The position numbers were made by a program, and so were the translations under genes. The notes beneath the pieces were generated by a model, which was not told the DNA's origin, did not search any database, and worked only from the letters and a program-made list of their open reading frames with translations. Source: JARRQB01 sp965368585 (GTDB lineage: Bacteria; Pseudomonadota; Gammaproteobacteria; Chromatiales; Chromatiaceae). Taken from it: a stretch of 20,806 nucleotides of DNA. Below are positions 1-7,197 of this stretch, piece by piece; positions within the stretch are counted from its first letter, which is position 1; every line of letters starts with the position of its first letter. The stretch covers positions 1-20,806 of the forward strand of contig CBDUNM010000087.1 of NCBI GenBank assembly GCA_965368585.1, given 5' to 3'.

Positions 1-668
1 TCACCGGCGCGGATGCGGAGCAGTTCAGCGACTTTTTCGAAAGTCTGTTCGGCCGCGGGGGATTGGGCGGCTATGCGCGCCAGGCCCGTCGCGAGTTCCA
101 TGCCCGCGGCGAAGATACCTATGCCAAGGTTCTGATCGACCTGGAAGACGCCTATCAGGGCGCCACACGCACCCTGACACTGAAAGCTACTGAACTGAGC
201 CCGGACGGACGGCCGCAGCTCAGGGAGCACAGCCTGAACGTCCACATTCCCAAGGGCGTACGTCAGGGGCAGCATATCCGGCTGGCCAAACAGGGCGGCG
301 CCGGCACCGGCAAGGGCGAGGCCGGTGATCTTTACCTGGAGGTCGAGTTCCGGCCCCATCCCCACTACAAGGTCGAGGGCAAGGATGTCTATCTGGATCT
401 TCCGGTCGCCCCGTGGGAGACGGCGCTGGGGGCAAGCATCAAGGCGCCGACGCCGACCGGGCCGGTCGACCTGAAGATCCCCGCCAACTCGTCGGGTGGC
501 CGCAAACTGCGGCTGAAAGGGCGGGGTATTCCAGCAAAAGAACCGGGCGACCTCTACGTGGTGTTGCAGATTGCCCTGCCACAGGCGGATTCGGATGCGG
601 CCAAAAAAGCCTACGAGGCATTCGAGAAGGCTACCGAGTTCAATCCGCGCGCGCACCTGGGGGTTTGA
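1..668 (+). CDS. cbpA: Curved DNA-binding protein / DnaJ-class co-chaperone CbpA, C-terminal part
   Basis: The reading frame is open from the window edge (first full codon at base 3), so the N-terminal J domain lies outside. What remains starts in the Gly/Phe-rich linker (QFSDFFESLFGRGG), then gives the two beta-rich substrate-binding domains of type II DnaJ proteins. Visible family signatures are ALTIKL-like strands (TRTLTLKATEL), VHIPKGVRQGQHIRLAKQG, GDLYLEVEFRPHPHYKVEG and LRLKGRGIPAKEPGDLYVVLQI. There is no Cys-rich zinc domain, which separates CbpA from DnaJ. It should act as a DnaK co-chaperone and nucleoid-binding protein in the cytoplasm. The stop is followed after 3 bases by cbpM, the classical CbpA modulator, which confirms the pair and implies co-transcription. 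The visible part shows no lesion, unlike many of its downstream neighbours. Confidence 0.93.
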   Translation, partial: TGADAEQFSDFFESLFGRGGLGGYARQARREFHARGEDTYAKVLIDLEDAYQGATRTLTLKATELSPDGRPQLREHSLNVHIPKGVRQGQHIRLAKQGGAGTGKGEAGDLYLEVEFRPHPHYKVEGKDVYLDLPVAPWETALGASIKAPTPTGPVDLKIPANSSGGRKLRLKGRGIPAKEPGDLYVVLQIALPQADSDAAKKAYEAFEKATEFNPRAHLGV

Positions 669-671
669 GTC

Positions 672-989
672 ATGGCGAAAGGCAATCTGTTGAAACTGCT
701 GTCGGGCGAGATCTTCGAGGAGGAGATCGAGTTGAGTCTGGCCGATCTGTGTCGGGCCTGCCGGCTGTCCGCGGAACGCGTCTTCGAACTGATAGAGCAA
801 GGCGTCGTCGAGCCGATCGGTCGCGACCCCACGCGTTGGCGATTTCAAGGCATCAGCGTGCGGCGGGTGCGCTGCGCACAACGCCTGGCACAGGATCTGG
901 GCGTGAATGTGGCCGGGGCGGCATTGGCGATCGATCTGTTGGAAGAGCTGGAGCGCTTGCGTGCGCGTTTGCGCCGATTGGAAGGATAG
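672..989 (+). CDS. cbpM: Chaperone modulator CbpM (MerR-like)
   Basis: A 105-residue protein, the usual CbpM length, starting 3 bases after the cbpA stop. The N-terminal half reads as a short MerR-type helix-turn-helix (LADLCRACRLSAERVFELIEQGVVEPIG), followed by the typical RWRFQGISVRRVRCAQRLAQDLGVNVAGAALAIDLL helices and a Leu/Arg-rich C-terminal coiled segment ending RARLRRLEG. CbpM binds the J domain of CbpA and inhibits both its co-chaperone and DNA-binding activities; function here rests on homology and on the tight cbpA-cbpM coupling. No internal damage is visible. The M48-peptidase remnant begins 7 bases downstream, so the operon probably once continued into it. Confidence 0.9.
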   Translation: MAKGNLLKLLSGEIFEEEIELSLADLCRACRLSAERVFELIEQGVVEPIGRDPTRWRFQGISVRRVRCAQRLAQDLGVNVAGAALAIDLLEELERLRARLRRLEG

Positions 990-996
990 CTGGGGC

Positions 997-1676
997 ATGA
1001 CTGCGGCGTACCCCATCGATACCGGCGTCTGGCTGCAACACGCCTGGCGCAATCGAATGCAGTCTTTGCTTTCGCTGGCTGTGATGGCGGGGCTTCTCGC
1101 CATGCTGGGATGGTTGTTGTGGGGGCGGGACGGCCTGTTCGTGTTGGTATCGGTCGGTGTGGTCGCCGTCTTGGCCAACCCGGCGATTTCGCCCTGGCTG
1201 GTCATGCGGATGTACGGGGCGAGGCCACTGGGCCACGATGAGGCGCCGGTGCTGTGGCGTGCCATGTCGGAGTTGACTGCGCGGGCCGGTCTTGCGTCGC
1301 GCCCCGAGCTCTTTTACGTGCCGAGTCGGATGGTCAACGCCTTTGCTGTGGGGACGAGGGAACAAGCTGACCTCAATGCGGCCAGTTCACCGGGAATCCG
1401 GAAGGCTTGGCGCGGGCCCTGGCCATGATCGAACCGGTACAGGGAGGCTGGCTGGAACGCGTCTTTCTGCCGGGACGCCGGGTCCGCGAACCCTCATTAT
1501 TGCGTACCCATCCGGAAACCGAAGAGCGCATTACACGCCTGATGGCGTTGAAACCGGCGTTCAAAGGCGCCGCCCACCCATGGCCGCGCAGGGAGACAGT
1601 GCCGGTCAGCGATGCCCTGTTGGGGGCCCGGGTGCAGCGGGTGCCCCACTGGCGCATGAACGGGCTTTGGTACTAG
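997..1676 (+). pseudogene. M48-family (HtpX-like) membrane zinc peptidase, catalytic core deleted and frameshifted
   Basis: Translation from ATG 997 gives two N-terminal membrane helices (about residues 22-42 and 46-68), then a soluble start typical of M48 proteins: LASRPELFYVPSRMVNAFAVGT. The family then has about 80 residues with the HExxH zinc site and further helices. Here VNAFAVGT runs straight into REQADLNAA, which in relatives lies well downstream (TREYDADLNAA). The deletion joint (near 1354-1362) falls in a stretch where both ends encode a similar T/S-R-E/D motif, suggesting recombination between short repeats. Just after it (near 1382) one base is missing. The remaining family C terminus (FTGNPEGLARALAMIEPVQGGW, LLRTHPETEERITRL) is in another frame and ends at TAG 1674-1676. 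No zinc ligand or catalytic Glu remains, so this is a dead gene. The sense of the call rests on family signatures remembered, not on a search. Confidence 0.87.
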
Positions 1677-1688
1677 GGGGAATTCTCT

Positions 1689-2129
1689 ATGAGTGAAAGC
1701 TTGCACATCGTCTGCCCGCACTGCGACGCGGTCAACCGCATTCCCGCCGCACGACTGGGTGAAAAGCCCAAACGCGGAAAATGTCACAGGCAGCTGTTCG
1801 ACTCGCACCCGATCGAACTAGGCGGCGCGAGCTTTCAGAAGCACGTCAGCCGCAATGACATCCCCGTGGTCGTGGATTTCTGGGCGCCCTGGTGCGGCCC
1901 GTGCAAGATGATGGCTCCGGCCTTTGAGCAGGCTGCCGCCCAGTTGGAACCCAGGGTCCGTCTGGCCAAGGTCAACACCGAGGCGGAACAGATGCTGGGG
2001 GCACAGTATGGGATCCGCAGTATCCCGACCCTGGCGATGTTCCATGGCGGGCGGGAGGTCGCGCGTCAGCCCGGGGCGGTGGGTACCGCGGACATCATCC
2101 GCTGGGTCAATGGGAATATCGCTGGATAG
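1689..2129 (+). CDS. trxC: Thioredoxin 2 (TrxC type) with a damaged zinc finger
   Basis: A 146-residue cytoplasmic thiol-disulfide reductase. ATG 1689 is preceded by AGGGGG eight bases upstream. The thioredoxin fold is complete: VVVDFWAPWCGPCKMMAP holds the redox pair Cys69/Cys72, and the cis-Pro loop reads GIRSIPTLAMF. The N terminus is the TrxC zinc-binding extension (HIVCPHCDAVNRIPAARLG), which normally uses two CxxC motifs. The first is present (Cys9/Cys12). The second reads KRGKCHRQLF, so the residue expected to be Cys is Arg29 and only Cys32 remains; the codon is CGC, one change from TGC. Thioredoxin activity should survive, but zinc binding and its oxidative-stress control are probably impaired. 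Thioredoxin genes recur beside M48, FtsH and DegP genes in stress-tolerance islands, which fits this neighbourhood. Confidence 0.9.
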   Translation: MSESLHIVCPHCDAVNRIPAARLGEKPKRGKCHRQLFDSHPIELGGASFQKHVSRNDIPVVVDFWAPWCGPCKMMAPAFEQAAAQLEPRVRLAKVNTEAEQMLGAQYGIRSIPTLAMFHGGREVARQPGAVGTADIIRWVNGNIAG

Positions 2130-2185
2130 AGAGGCAGGTTGAATGGTCTTGTCGTCCCCGATTGGCAAAGCACAGGTGCCGTTTC

Positions 2186-2668
2186 ATGTGTGAGCTGTTC
2201 GCCCTGTCCAGCCGTATCCCGACGACCGTGGGATTTACCCTGGAACGGCTTGCTCGCCGGGGAGGGATCGAGGGACCGCACCGCGACGGCTGGGGCGTGG
2301 CCTTCTACGAAGGGGCGGATGTATTCCTGCTGCGCGAACCCCGAGCCGCGGCGGAGAGCGATCTGGTGCGCTACATCGAGCAGCATGCACCCCCCAGCCA
2401 GCTGGTGGTCTCGCACATTCGCCGGGCGACGCGCGGTGAGCCGGCGCTGCGCAATACCCAGCCTTTCGCCCGCGAACTGGGCGGCTTTACGCACGTGTTC
2501 GCGCATAACGGTGAACTGAGCGGCATCGAGCGGCGTAGCGATTTCCTGCCGGGCCGTTTCCGACCGGTGGGTGACACCGATTCGGAATAGGTCTTCTGCA
2601 GCCTGCTCGATCACCTTGACGATCTCTGGTCGGCGGCAACTCATTCAATCGGAACGCGAGAGGAGTGA
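2186..2668 (+). pseudogene. Class II glutamine amidotransferase (YafJ type), truncated remnant
   Basis: ATG 2186 puts the nucleophile Cys at position 2 (MCELFALSSRIP), as in Ntn-type glutamine amidotransferases of the YafJ group. Further family blocks follow: GPHRDGWGVAFYEG, SHIRRATRGEPALRNTQPF, FAHNGELSGIE and GDTDSE. Directly after GDTDSE an in-frame amber codon (2588-2590) interrupts the family motif, whose continuation VFCSLLDHLDDLW is still readable in the same frame. That frame ends at TGA 2666-2668, so roughly the last 100 or more residues of a normal protein (about 260-280 residues) are gone. The downstream ftsH-like gene begins 4 bases later. The substrate of YafJ proteins is not known. 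With both a nonsense codon and a missing C-terminal half, I infer a non-functional gene. Confidence 0.85.
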
Positions 2669-2671
2669 GCG

Positions 2672-4177
2672 TTGAACAAGAGCGATTACAGTGACAATCA
2701 GCGGCCGGACATCGAGGTCAACAAAACCAGCAAGCAATCCTTCTGGCAGAACCCGCAGTTCAACCTGATCCTTTATCTACTGTTTATCTTCGCGTCGTTT
2801 CATTTCTGGCAGCAGTTGCAGGAAACCAAGCGGATGGAGATCCCGTACAGCACCTTCCTCGAACACGTGGAGAAACAAGAGGTGGCCGAGGCGGTGGTTA
2901 CCGACAAGGCCATCATGGGTTTGTTGAAGACGCACGATCCGCAAACGGGCCGGCCACAGCAGTTCGTCACGGTTCCACTGTGGAACCAAGAGCTGGCCGA
3001 AAAGCTCTCCAGCCAAGGTATCCGATACACCGTGCGTTACGAAAACAACTGGCTGAGCAACTTCCTGTTCAACTGGGTGCTCCCGTTCGGCGTGCTGTTT
3101 CTGCTCTGGGGCTGGATGGCCAGGCGCATGGACACCTTGGGCAAGGGTTTCCTCAACATCGGTAACCGGGTACGGGTGCATCCTGCTCAACGGCCGAAGG
3201 TCACGTTCGACGACGTCGCGAGCTATGAAGACGTAAAACAAGAGCGGCGCGAGACCGTCGAGTTTCTCAAGGACCCGGCGCGGATCAAGGCGTTGGGCGC
3301 ACGTAGCCTCAAGGGTGTTTTGCTCGTGGGGCCGCCCGGCACCGGCAAGACACTTTTCGCCAGGGCGGTGGCCGGTGAGGCGCAGGTGCCGTTTTTCAAT
3401 ATCAGCGGCTCGGAATTTATCGAGATGTTCGTCGGCGTCGGCGCAGCGCGTGTGCGCGAGATGTTCGACCAGGCGCGCCAGAAGGCGCCCTGCATCATTT
3501 TCGTCGACGAGATCGACGCCATCGGCCGCTCCCGTAGCGGTGGGCCTATTTCGGGTGGTCATGACGAGCGCGAGCAGACCCTCAATCAGCTCCTGACCGA
3601 GATGGATGGTTTCGACTCGTCCAACGGCTTGGTGGTGATGGCGGCGACCAACCGTCCGGAGATCCTCGACCAGGCCCTGTTGCGCGCCGGACGATTCGAC
3701 CGCCGGGTCCTGGTGGACAAGCCAGATTTCGTGGCCAGGCAGGGTATCCTGCAGCTCTATGCAAGCAAGATGAGACTGGCGCCGGATGTGGAGCTGGCCG
3801 TGGTGGCCAAACGCACGCCCGGCTTCGTCGGTGCCGACCTGGAGCGCGCAACGGAAACTGCCAGGACCATGGTCGCGCGCCTGGGTATGAGCGACAGCCT
3901 CGGGCCGGTAGTGTACGGACGCCAGCAGCAGTTGCAGTACCTGAAAAGCGCGCAGACGGTCGAGGAACGCAATTTCAGTGGGGCCACCGCGCAGGCCATC
4001 GACGCGGAGGTCAAGACGCTGGTAGAGGAGGGTAGGAAACGTGCCCGGGAGATCCTGACGCGTTGCCGGCCTGCGTTGGACAAGCTGACCGCCGAACTCG
4101 AGGACAAGGAGACATTGAGTGGTGATGACGTGACCCGGATAGCCGCGGACTGCGAAGGGGGGAATCCCCCTGAATGA
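2672..4177 (+). CDS. FtsH-like AAA+ membrane ATPase lacking the zinc-protease site
   Basis: 501 residues against about 610-650 for FtsH. TTG 2672 is chosen because AGAGGAG lies just upstream and the N terminus then matches FtsH layout: helix 1 at about 31-48, a periplasmic loop, helix 2 at about 130-149. The AAA+ module is complete: Walker A GPPGTGKT at 220-227, Walker B CIIFVDEIDAIG at 274-284, pore motif EMFVGVGAARVR at 251-262 and second region of homology with TNRPEILDQALLRAGRFDRR at 326-345. After GADL (residue 390) the family normally continues through HEAGH and the rest of the peptidase domain. Here the next residues are ERATETARTMVARLGMSDSLGP, which belong near the C-terminal end of that domain. 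About 130-150 residues are missing, in frame, with no stop. The product could still hydrolyse ATP and remodel membrane proteins, but cannot be a protease. It may be a recent deletion allele or a retained protease-dead form; the sequence cannot decide. Confidence 0.9.
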   Translation: MNKSDYSDNQRPDIEVNKTSKQSFWQNPQFNLILYLLFIFASFHFWQQLQETKRMEIPYSTFLEHVEKQEVAEAVVTDKAIMGLLKTHDPQTGRPQQFVTVPLWNQELAEKLSSQGIRYTVRYENNWLSNFLFNWVLPFGVLFLLWGWMARRMDTLGKGFLNIGNRVRVHPAQRPKVTFDDVASYEDVKQERRETVEFLKDPARIKALGARSLKGVLLVGPPGTGKTLFARAVAGEAQVPFFNISGSEFIEMFVGVGAARVREMFDQARQKAPCIIFVDEIDAIGRSRSGGPISGGHDEREQTLNQLLTEMDGFDSSNGLVVMAATNRPEILDQALLRAGRFDRRVLVDKPDFVARQGILQLYASKMRLAPDVELAVVAKRTPGFVGADLERATETARTMVARLGMSDSLGPVVYGRQQQLQYLKSAQTVEERNFSGATAQAIDAEVKTLVEEGRKRAREILTRCRPALDKLTAELEDKETLSGDDVTRIAADCEGGNPPE

Positions 4178-4264
4178 GAACCGTCACTGCGTCACTGCAC
4201 CAACAGAACCCTCTGTCTCGATGACGTATCGAGCTGACATCAAACGATATCCGAGACTCTCTCT

Positions 4265-5401
4265 ATGCAAACGAACTCTCAGCCCGACCCGGCCCTGCGG
4301 CGCCTGCGCTGGCTGACCGGGACTATCGTACTGATCCTGGTTCTCTGGCAGTTCCTCCCCTGGATCGAACGCTACCTGATCGGCATGACGTCAGAACCAC
4401 GGGCCGTCACGGCGCGCGGGGAACTGGCGGCCGACGAGCAGACGGCCATTGAGATATTCGAACAGGCCAGCCCCTCGGTGGTGTTCATCAGTACCCGCCA
4501 GCGGGTGCGCGATTTCTGGACGCGGAATGTGTTCAGTGTGCCGAGGGGAACGGGTTCGGGGTTCATCTGGGACGACCTGGGCCATGTGGTGACGAACAAC
4601 CATGTAATCGAGGGGGCGTCCGAGGCGACCGTGCGGCTTAACGACGGGCGCAGTTACAGCGCCGTACTCATCGGCACCAGTCCCGCCCATGATCTGGCCG
4701 TGCTGCGCATCAATGTGGCATTCGACCGGCCGCCGCCCGTGCCCGTGGGGACCAGCGGCGACCTGAAGGTTGGGCAGAAGGTCTTTGCCATCGGTAACCC
4801 GTTCGGTCTCGATTACACGCTGACCAGCGGCCTGGTCTCGGCACTGGACCGGTCGCTGGCCGAAGACAACGGCGCCACCATAGAACACCTGATCCAGACC
4901 GATGCGGCGATCAACCCGGGTAACTCCGGCGGACCGCTGTTGGACAGCGCCGGCCGGTTGATCGGTATCAACACCGCGATCTACAGCCCGTCCGGCGCCT
5001 ATGCGGGGATCGGATTCGCGGTCCCGGTGGATACCGTGAACCGGGTGGTTCCGCAGCTCATTGCGCGCGGCAAGTACATACGCCCGAGTCTCGGTGTTGA
5101 AGTCGACGAGGATATCAATCGGGTGCTCACGAAGCAGCTCGGTATCGAAGGCGTCCTGTTGCTCAAGATCGAACCGGGTTCGGCGGCGGATGCGGCTGGT
5201 CTACGTGGGACCAGAATCGATCGTGAAGGCGATGTCATACCCGGCGATATCATCATCGCCGTGGCTGGCCAGTCGGTGGACTCTGTCGCCACGCTGTTGG
5301 CGCGGCTCGATGATCATCTTATCGGGGATCGCGTTACCCTGCGTATCTGGCGTGCCGGACGCGAATTGGATGTCGATGTCGTTCTGCAAGGAGGGACCTG
5401 A
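4265..5401 (+). CDS. DegP/HtrA-family (S1C) membrane-anchored serine protease with one PDZ domain
   Basis: 378 residues. A single hydrophobic segment at about 14-33 (LRWLTGTIVLILVLWQFLPW) looks like an uncleaved signal anchor placing the protease in the periplasm. The chymotrypsin-like domain carries the full triad: His113 in VTNNHVIEG, Asp143 in AHDLAVLRI and Ser221 in INPGNSGGPLLD. One PDZ domain follows (about 270-375; GVLLLKIEPGSAADAAGL, PGDIIIAVAGQSVDSV), so it resembles DegS/HhoA more than two-PDZ DegP. It would degrade misfolded envelope proteins. No good Shine-Dalgarno precedes ATG 4265, and an 87-base spacer with a small hairpin (4217-4233) separates it from the ftsH-like gene, so it may have its own promoter. 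It is the one apparently intact protease in this block. HtrA genes are regular members of stress-tolerance islands with M48, Trx and FtsH. Confidence 0.92.
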   Translation: MQTNSQPDPALRRLRWLTGTIVLILVLWQFLPWIERYLIGMTSEPRAVTARGELAADEQTAIEIFEQASPSVVFISTRQRVRDFWTRNVFSVPRGTGSGFIWDDLGHVVTNNHVIEGASEATVRLNDGRSYSAVLIGTSPAHDLAVLRINVAFDRPPPVPVGTSGDLKVGQKVFAIGNPFGLDYTLTSGLVSALDRSLAEDNGATIEHLIQTDAAINPGNSGGPLLDSAGRLIGINTAIYSPSGAYAGIGFAVPVDTVNRVVPQLIARGKYIRPSLGVEVDEDINRVLTKQLGIEGVLLLKIEPGSAADAAGLRGTRIDREGDVIPGDIIIAVAGQSVDSVATLLARLDDHLIGDRVTLRIWRAGRELDVDVVLQGGT

Positions 5402-5410
5402 TCGAGCCCG

Positions 5411-5539
5411 CTAAAACGCGACGGTGGTCAATTCAAGATAATCGAGTGGGAGGTCACGGCTGATGGTTTTGGCAACCGATGATGTCCGCATGGTGGCGCA
5501 CCTTCTGGCGTGGCATTTCGGGCAGAGCGGTTTACGCCC
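5411..5539 (-). other. Unassigned open frame with a CxxC pair
   Basis: On the minus strand an open frame enters from the region antisense to the ligA remnant and ends at a stop at 5411-5413. Its last 40-odd residues lie in sequence not otherwise explained and include RTGRKPLCPKCHARRC, a possible zinc-binding cluster, then ISRDLPLDYLELTTVAF. I do not recognise a family. It could be the 3' end of a broken gene, joined to the ligA fragment by deletion, or chance coding on the opposite strand. No start or ribosome-binding site can be assigned. Confidence 0.2.
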
Positions 5540-6459
5540 GGTGCGTTCAAAATGCACCCGTTCGCCAATCCGCGTAGTGCCGCGGTAGGCAGCCTGCGCG
5601 AGCTTGATCCACACATCACCGCGTCGCGCCCGCTCAGTTTCTACCTCTGGGGTATGAATGCGGTCGAGGGTGGTGGCATACCGGCGAGCCATATCAAGGT
5701 CGCCGAAAGACTTCGCGAAAGGGGATTCGGCGTAACGCGCTTGTTGAAGCGTGTTCGGGGGTGCGACGGTTGCCTCGCTTTTTTCGATGAGGTCGCTGCC
5801 GTTCGCACGGATTAGCCGTTTGAAATCGCTAGCGTTGTTTATGAAGTCGGCGACTCCGTCATCGTGCGTCGCGCCGGTGATGTCATCGCGCAGGTGGTGG
5901 CGGTTGTCGGGGAGAGGCGGCCGCGGTCAACGCAGCCTCGACGGATGCCGGTGAAATGCGCAGCTTGTGGCTCAGATGTGTTGCGCGAAGAAGGCCAGGC
6001 GGCACGTCGCTGCACGGGCGGATTGTTCTGTCCGGCACAGCGCGCTGGTGCGCTCGCTCATTGCGCGTCGCACCGGACGATGGGCATCATGGGCTTGGGG
6101 GAAAATCGGGTCGAGCGGCTGGTCACCGGCGGCATGCTGAATACCGTCGCGGATCTGTACCAGCTGAAGAAAGAGGATCTTGTTGGTCTCGAGCGCATTG
6201 CCGATCGCTCGGCCCGGAATCTGCTCAATCAGATCGACAACAGCAGGCAGACTACGCTGCCGCGCCTGCTCCATATTCGGCGAAGGAAGTTCTTGCCGAA
6301 TTCGGAACCCGGGTGACGGACAGCGTGTCGATGAATACCGATTAGGTCATCATAGGAAGCCGACCAGGAGCCGAAGCCGAAATCGCGAAGATCCTTGGCA
6401 TTGCCACTATGAGGGAAGACGAATTTCTTCGCCTCATCGACGAGACTTGTCGGGCTTGA
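5540..6459 (+). pseudogene. NAD-dependent DNA ligase (LigA) remnant
   Basis: Several LigA blocks appear in order on the plus strand, with large gaps. FANPRSAAVGSLRELDPHITASRPLSF (from about 5561) is the adenylation-domain signature. It continues through GCLAFFDEVAAVR to an amber codon at 5813-5815 that replaces a Leu of the usual DLPFEI motif. PFEIASVVYEV then jumps to VGDSVIVRRAGDVIAQVV, skipping about 60 residues of adenylation/OB sequence, in frame. The zinc finger follows (KCAACGSDV with CTGGLFCPAQR) and the first helix-hairpin-helix part up to TTLPRLL (about 6270). The frame then shifts and most of the HhH domain is missing. A BRCT-like end is readable as YSAKEVLAEFGTRVTDSVSMNTD, amber at 6343-6345, then VIIGSRPGAEAEIAKILGI to TGA 6457-6459. 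The N-terminal catalytic lysine region is absent. About 0.9 kb of a 2-kb gene remains. A working ligase must exist elsewhere in the genome. Confidence 0.87.
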
Positions 6460-6528
6460 TCGACTGGACGTCAGACCAGCCTCGAATAAGCGTGCAGGAT
6501 CATCCGGACATGTATCGTTAGGTGGACA

Positions 6529-6556
6529 TTGCTTAAGGTAACATATATGCTACTAT
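6529..6556 (+). promoter_or_regulatory. Possible sigma70 promoter of the toxin-antitoxin pair
   Basis: TTGCTT at 6529-6534 and TACTAT at 6551-6556 are separated by 16 bases, in an AT-rich patch just before the toxin remnant. The partly symmetrical ATATATGC/TACTATATA stretch could also be an operator for the antitoxin, as is usual for this type of module. This is a match by eye only. Confidence 0.35.
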
Positions 6557-6565
6557 ATAGGTCAA

Positions 6566-6883
6566 GTGACAGGGGTTAGAAAATACCTCGATGCTGAGGG
6601 AAGCAGTCCTTATACCAAGTGGTTCGATCGTCTGAATGTGGCCGTTGCAGTCAAGGTGGCGACAACTGCCCACCGGATGGAGCAGGGCAACTCCTCTGAT
6701 GTGAAAGGTGTCGGTGCTGGCGGCTAAGAGTTCCGGATTTATTTTGGCAAGGACGGGGACCGGTTGGTGATATTGATTGCGGGTGGTACCAGGAAGCGCC
6801 AGGACGCAGACATAGCTGCCGCAAAAGCTAACTGGCGCGACTATAAGCGCCGGAAAAGGCGAGAGGTTAAACGATGGCTCTGA
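6566..6883 (+). pseudogene. HigB/RelE-like addiction-module toxin, inactivated
   Basis: From GTG 6566 the frame reads like the HigB-type killer proteins of about 95-105 residues: GVRKYLDAEGSSPYTKWFDRL, VKVATTAHRMEQGN and VKGVGAG. It then meets TAA at 6725-6727, where the family normally has a Tyr in a YEFRI-like motif, and continues EFRIYFGKDGDRLVILIAGGTRKRQ to TGA 6881-6883. Relatives have about eight more residues (a DYGPGYRI-like segment) between RI and YFG. The loss is in frame and fits recombination between two RI codon pairs. The lost segment and the nonsense codon together should kill the mRNA-cleaving activity. The last 10 bases overlap the antitoxin start, the normal arrangement for a co-translated pair. 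Start codon uncertain, since no clear ribosome-binding site is visible. Confidence 0.82.
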
Positions 6884-7197
6884 CGAAAGATTTTAAGGAC
6901 ACCATACAGGCGCGTGCCCAACGGTATCCCGCGTTTCGCAAGGCTTTGCTGCAAGAAGGGGTCGAATGCCTGCTCGCCGATGATGTCGATACCGGCAAGG
7001 CGGTACTGCGCGACTATATCAACGCGACCATCGGGTTTGAGGAATTGTCTCGAGTCTTCGCTAAATCGAGCAAGAGCCTCATGCGCATGTTCGGGCCAAA
7101 AGGGAATCCCCAGGCGAGCAACTTGTTTGCGGTGATCCACTACCTGCAGGAGCAGGAGGGGGTACACCTGGAAGTCAAAGCCCGGAAAGTGGCCTAA
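6874..7197 (+). CDS. HigA-like addiction-module antitoxin (XRE-type)
   Basis: 107 residues with no lesion. It matches the putative antidote family paired with HigB-type killers: MALTKDFKDTIQARAQRYPAFRKALLQEGVECLL, then DVDTGKAVLRDYINATIGFEELSRVF, and a helix-turn-helix-like stretch with KSSKSLMRMFGPKGNPQASNLFAVIHYLQ. It normally neutralises the toxin by direct binding and represses the shared promoter. AGAGG lies just upstream of ATG 6874, inside the toxin reading frame. With its toxin broken, this gene is an orphan antitoxin that may still repress its promoter or protect against a homologous toxin elsewhere; that is inference. Confidence 0.87.
   Translation: MALTKDFKDTIQARAQRYPAFRKALLQEGVECLLADDVDTGKAVLRDYINATIGFEELSRVFAKSSKSLMRMFGPKGNPQASNLFAVIHYLQEQEGVHLEVKARKVA

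Noticed and set aside
4217..4233. CTCGAT-GACGT-ATCGAG hairpin between the ftsH-like and DegP-type genes
   Set aside because: Only six pairs and no T run, so not a convincing terminator.
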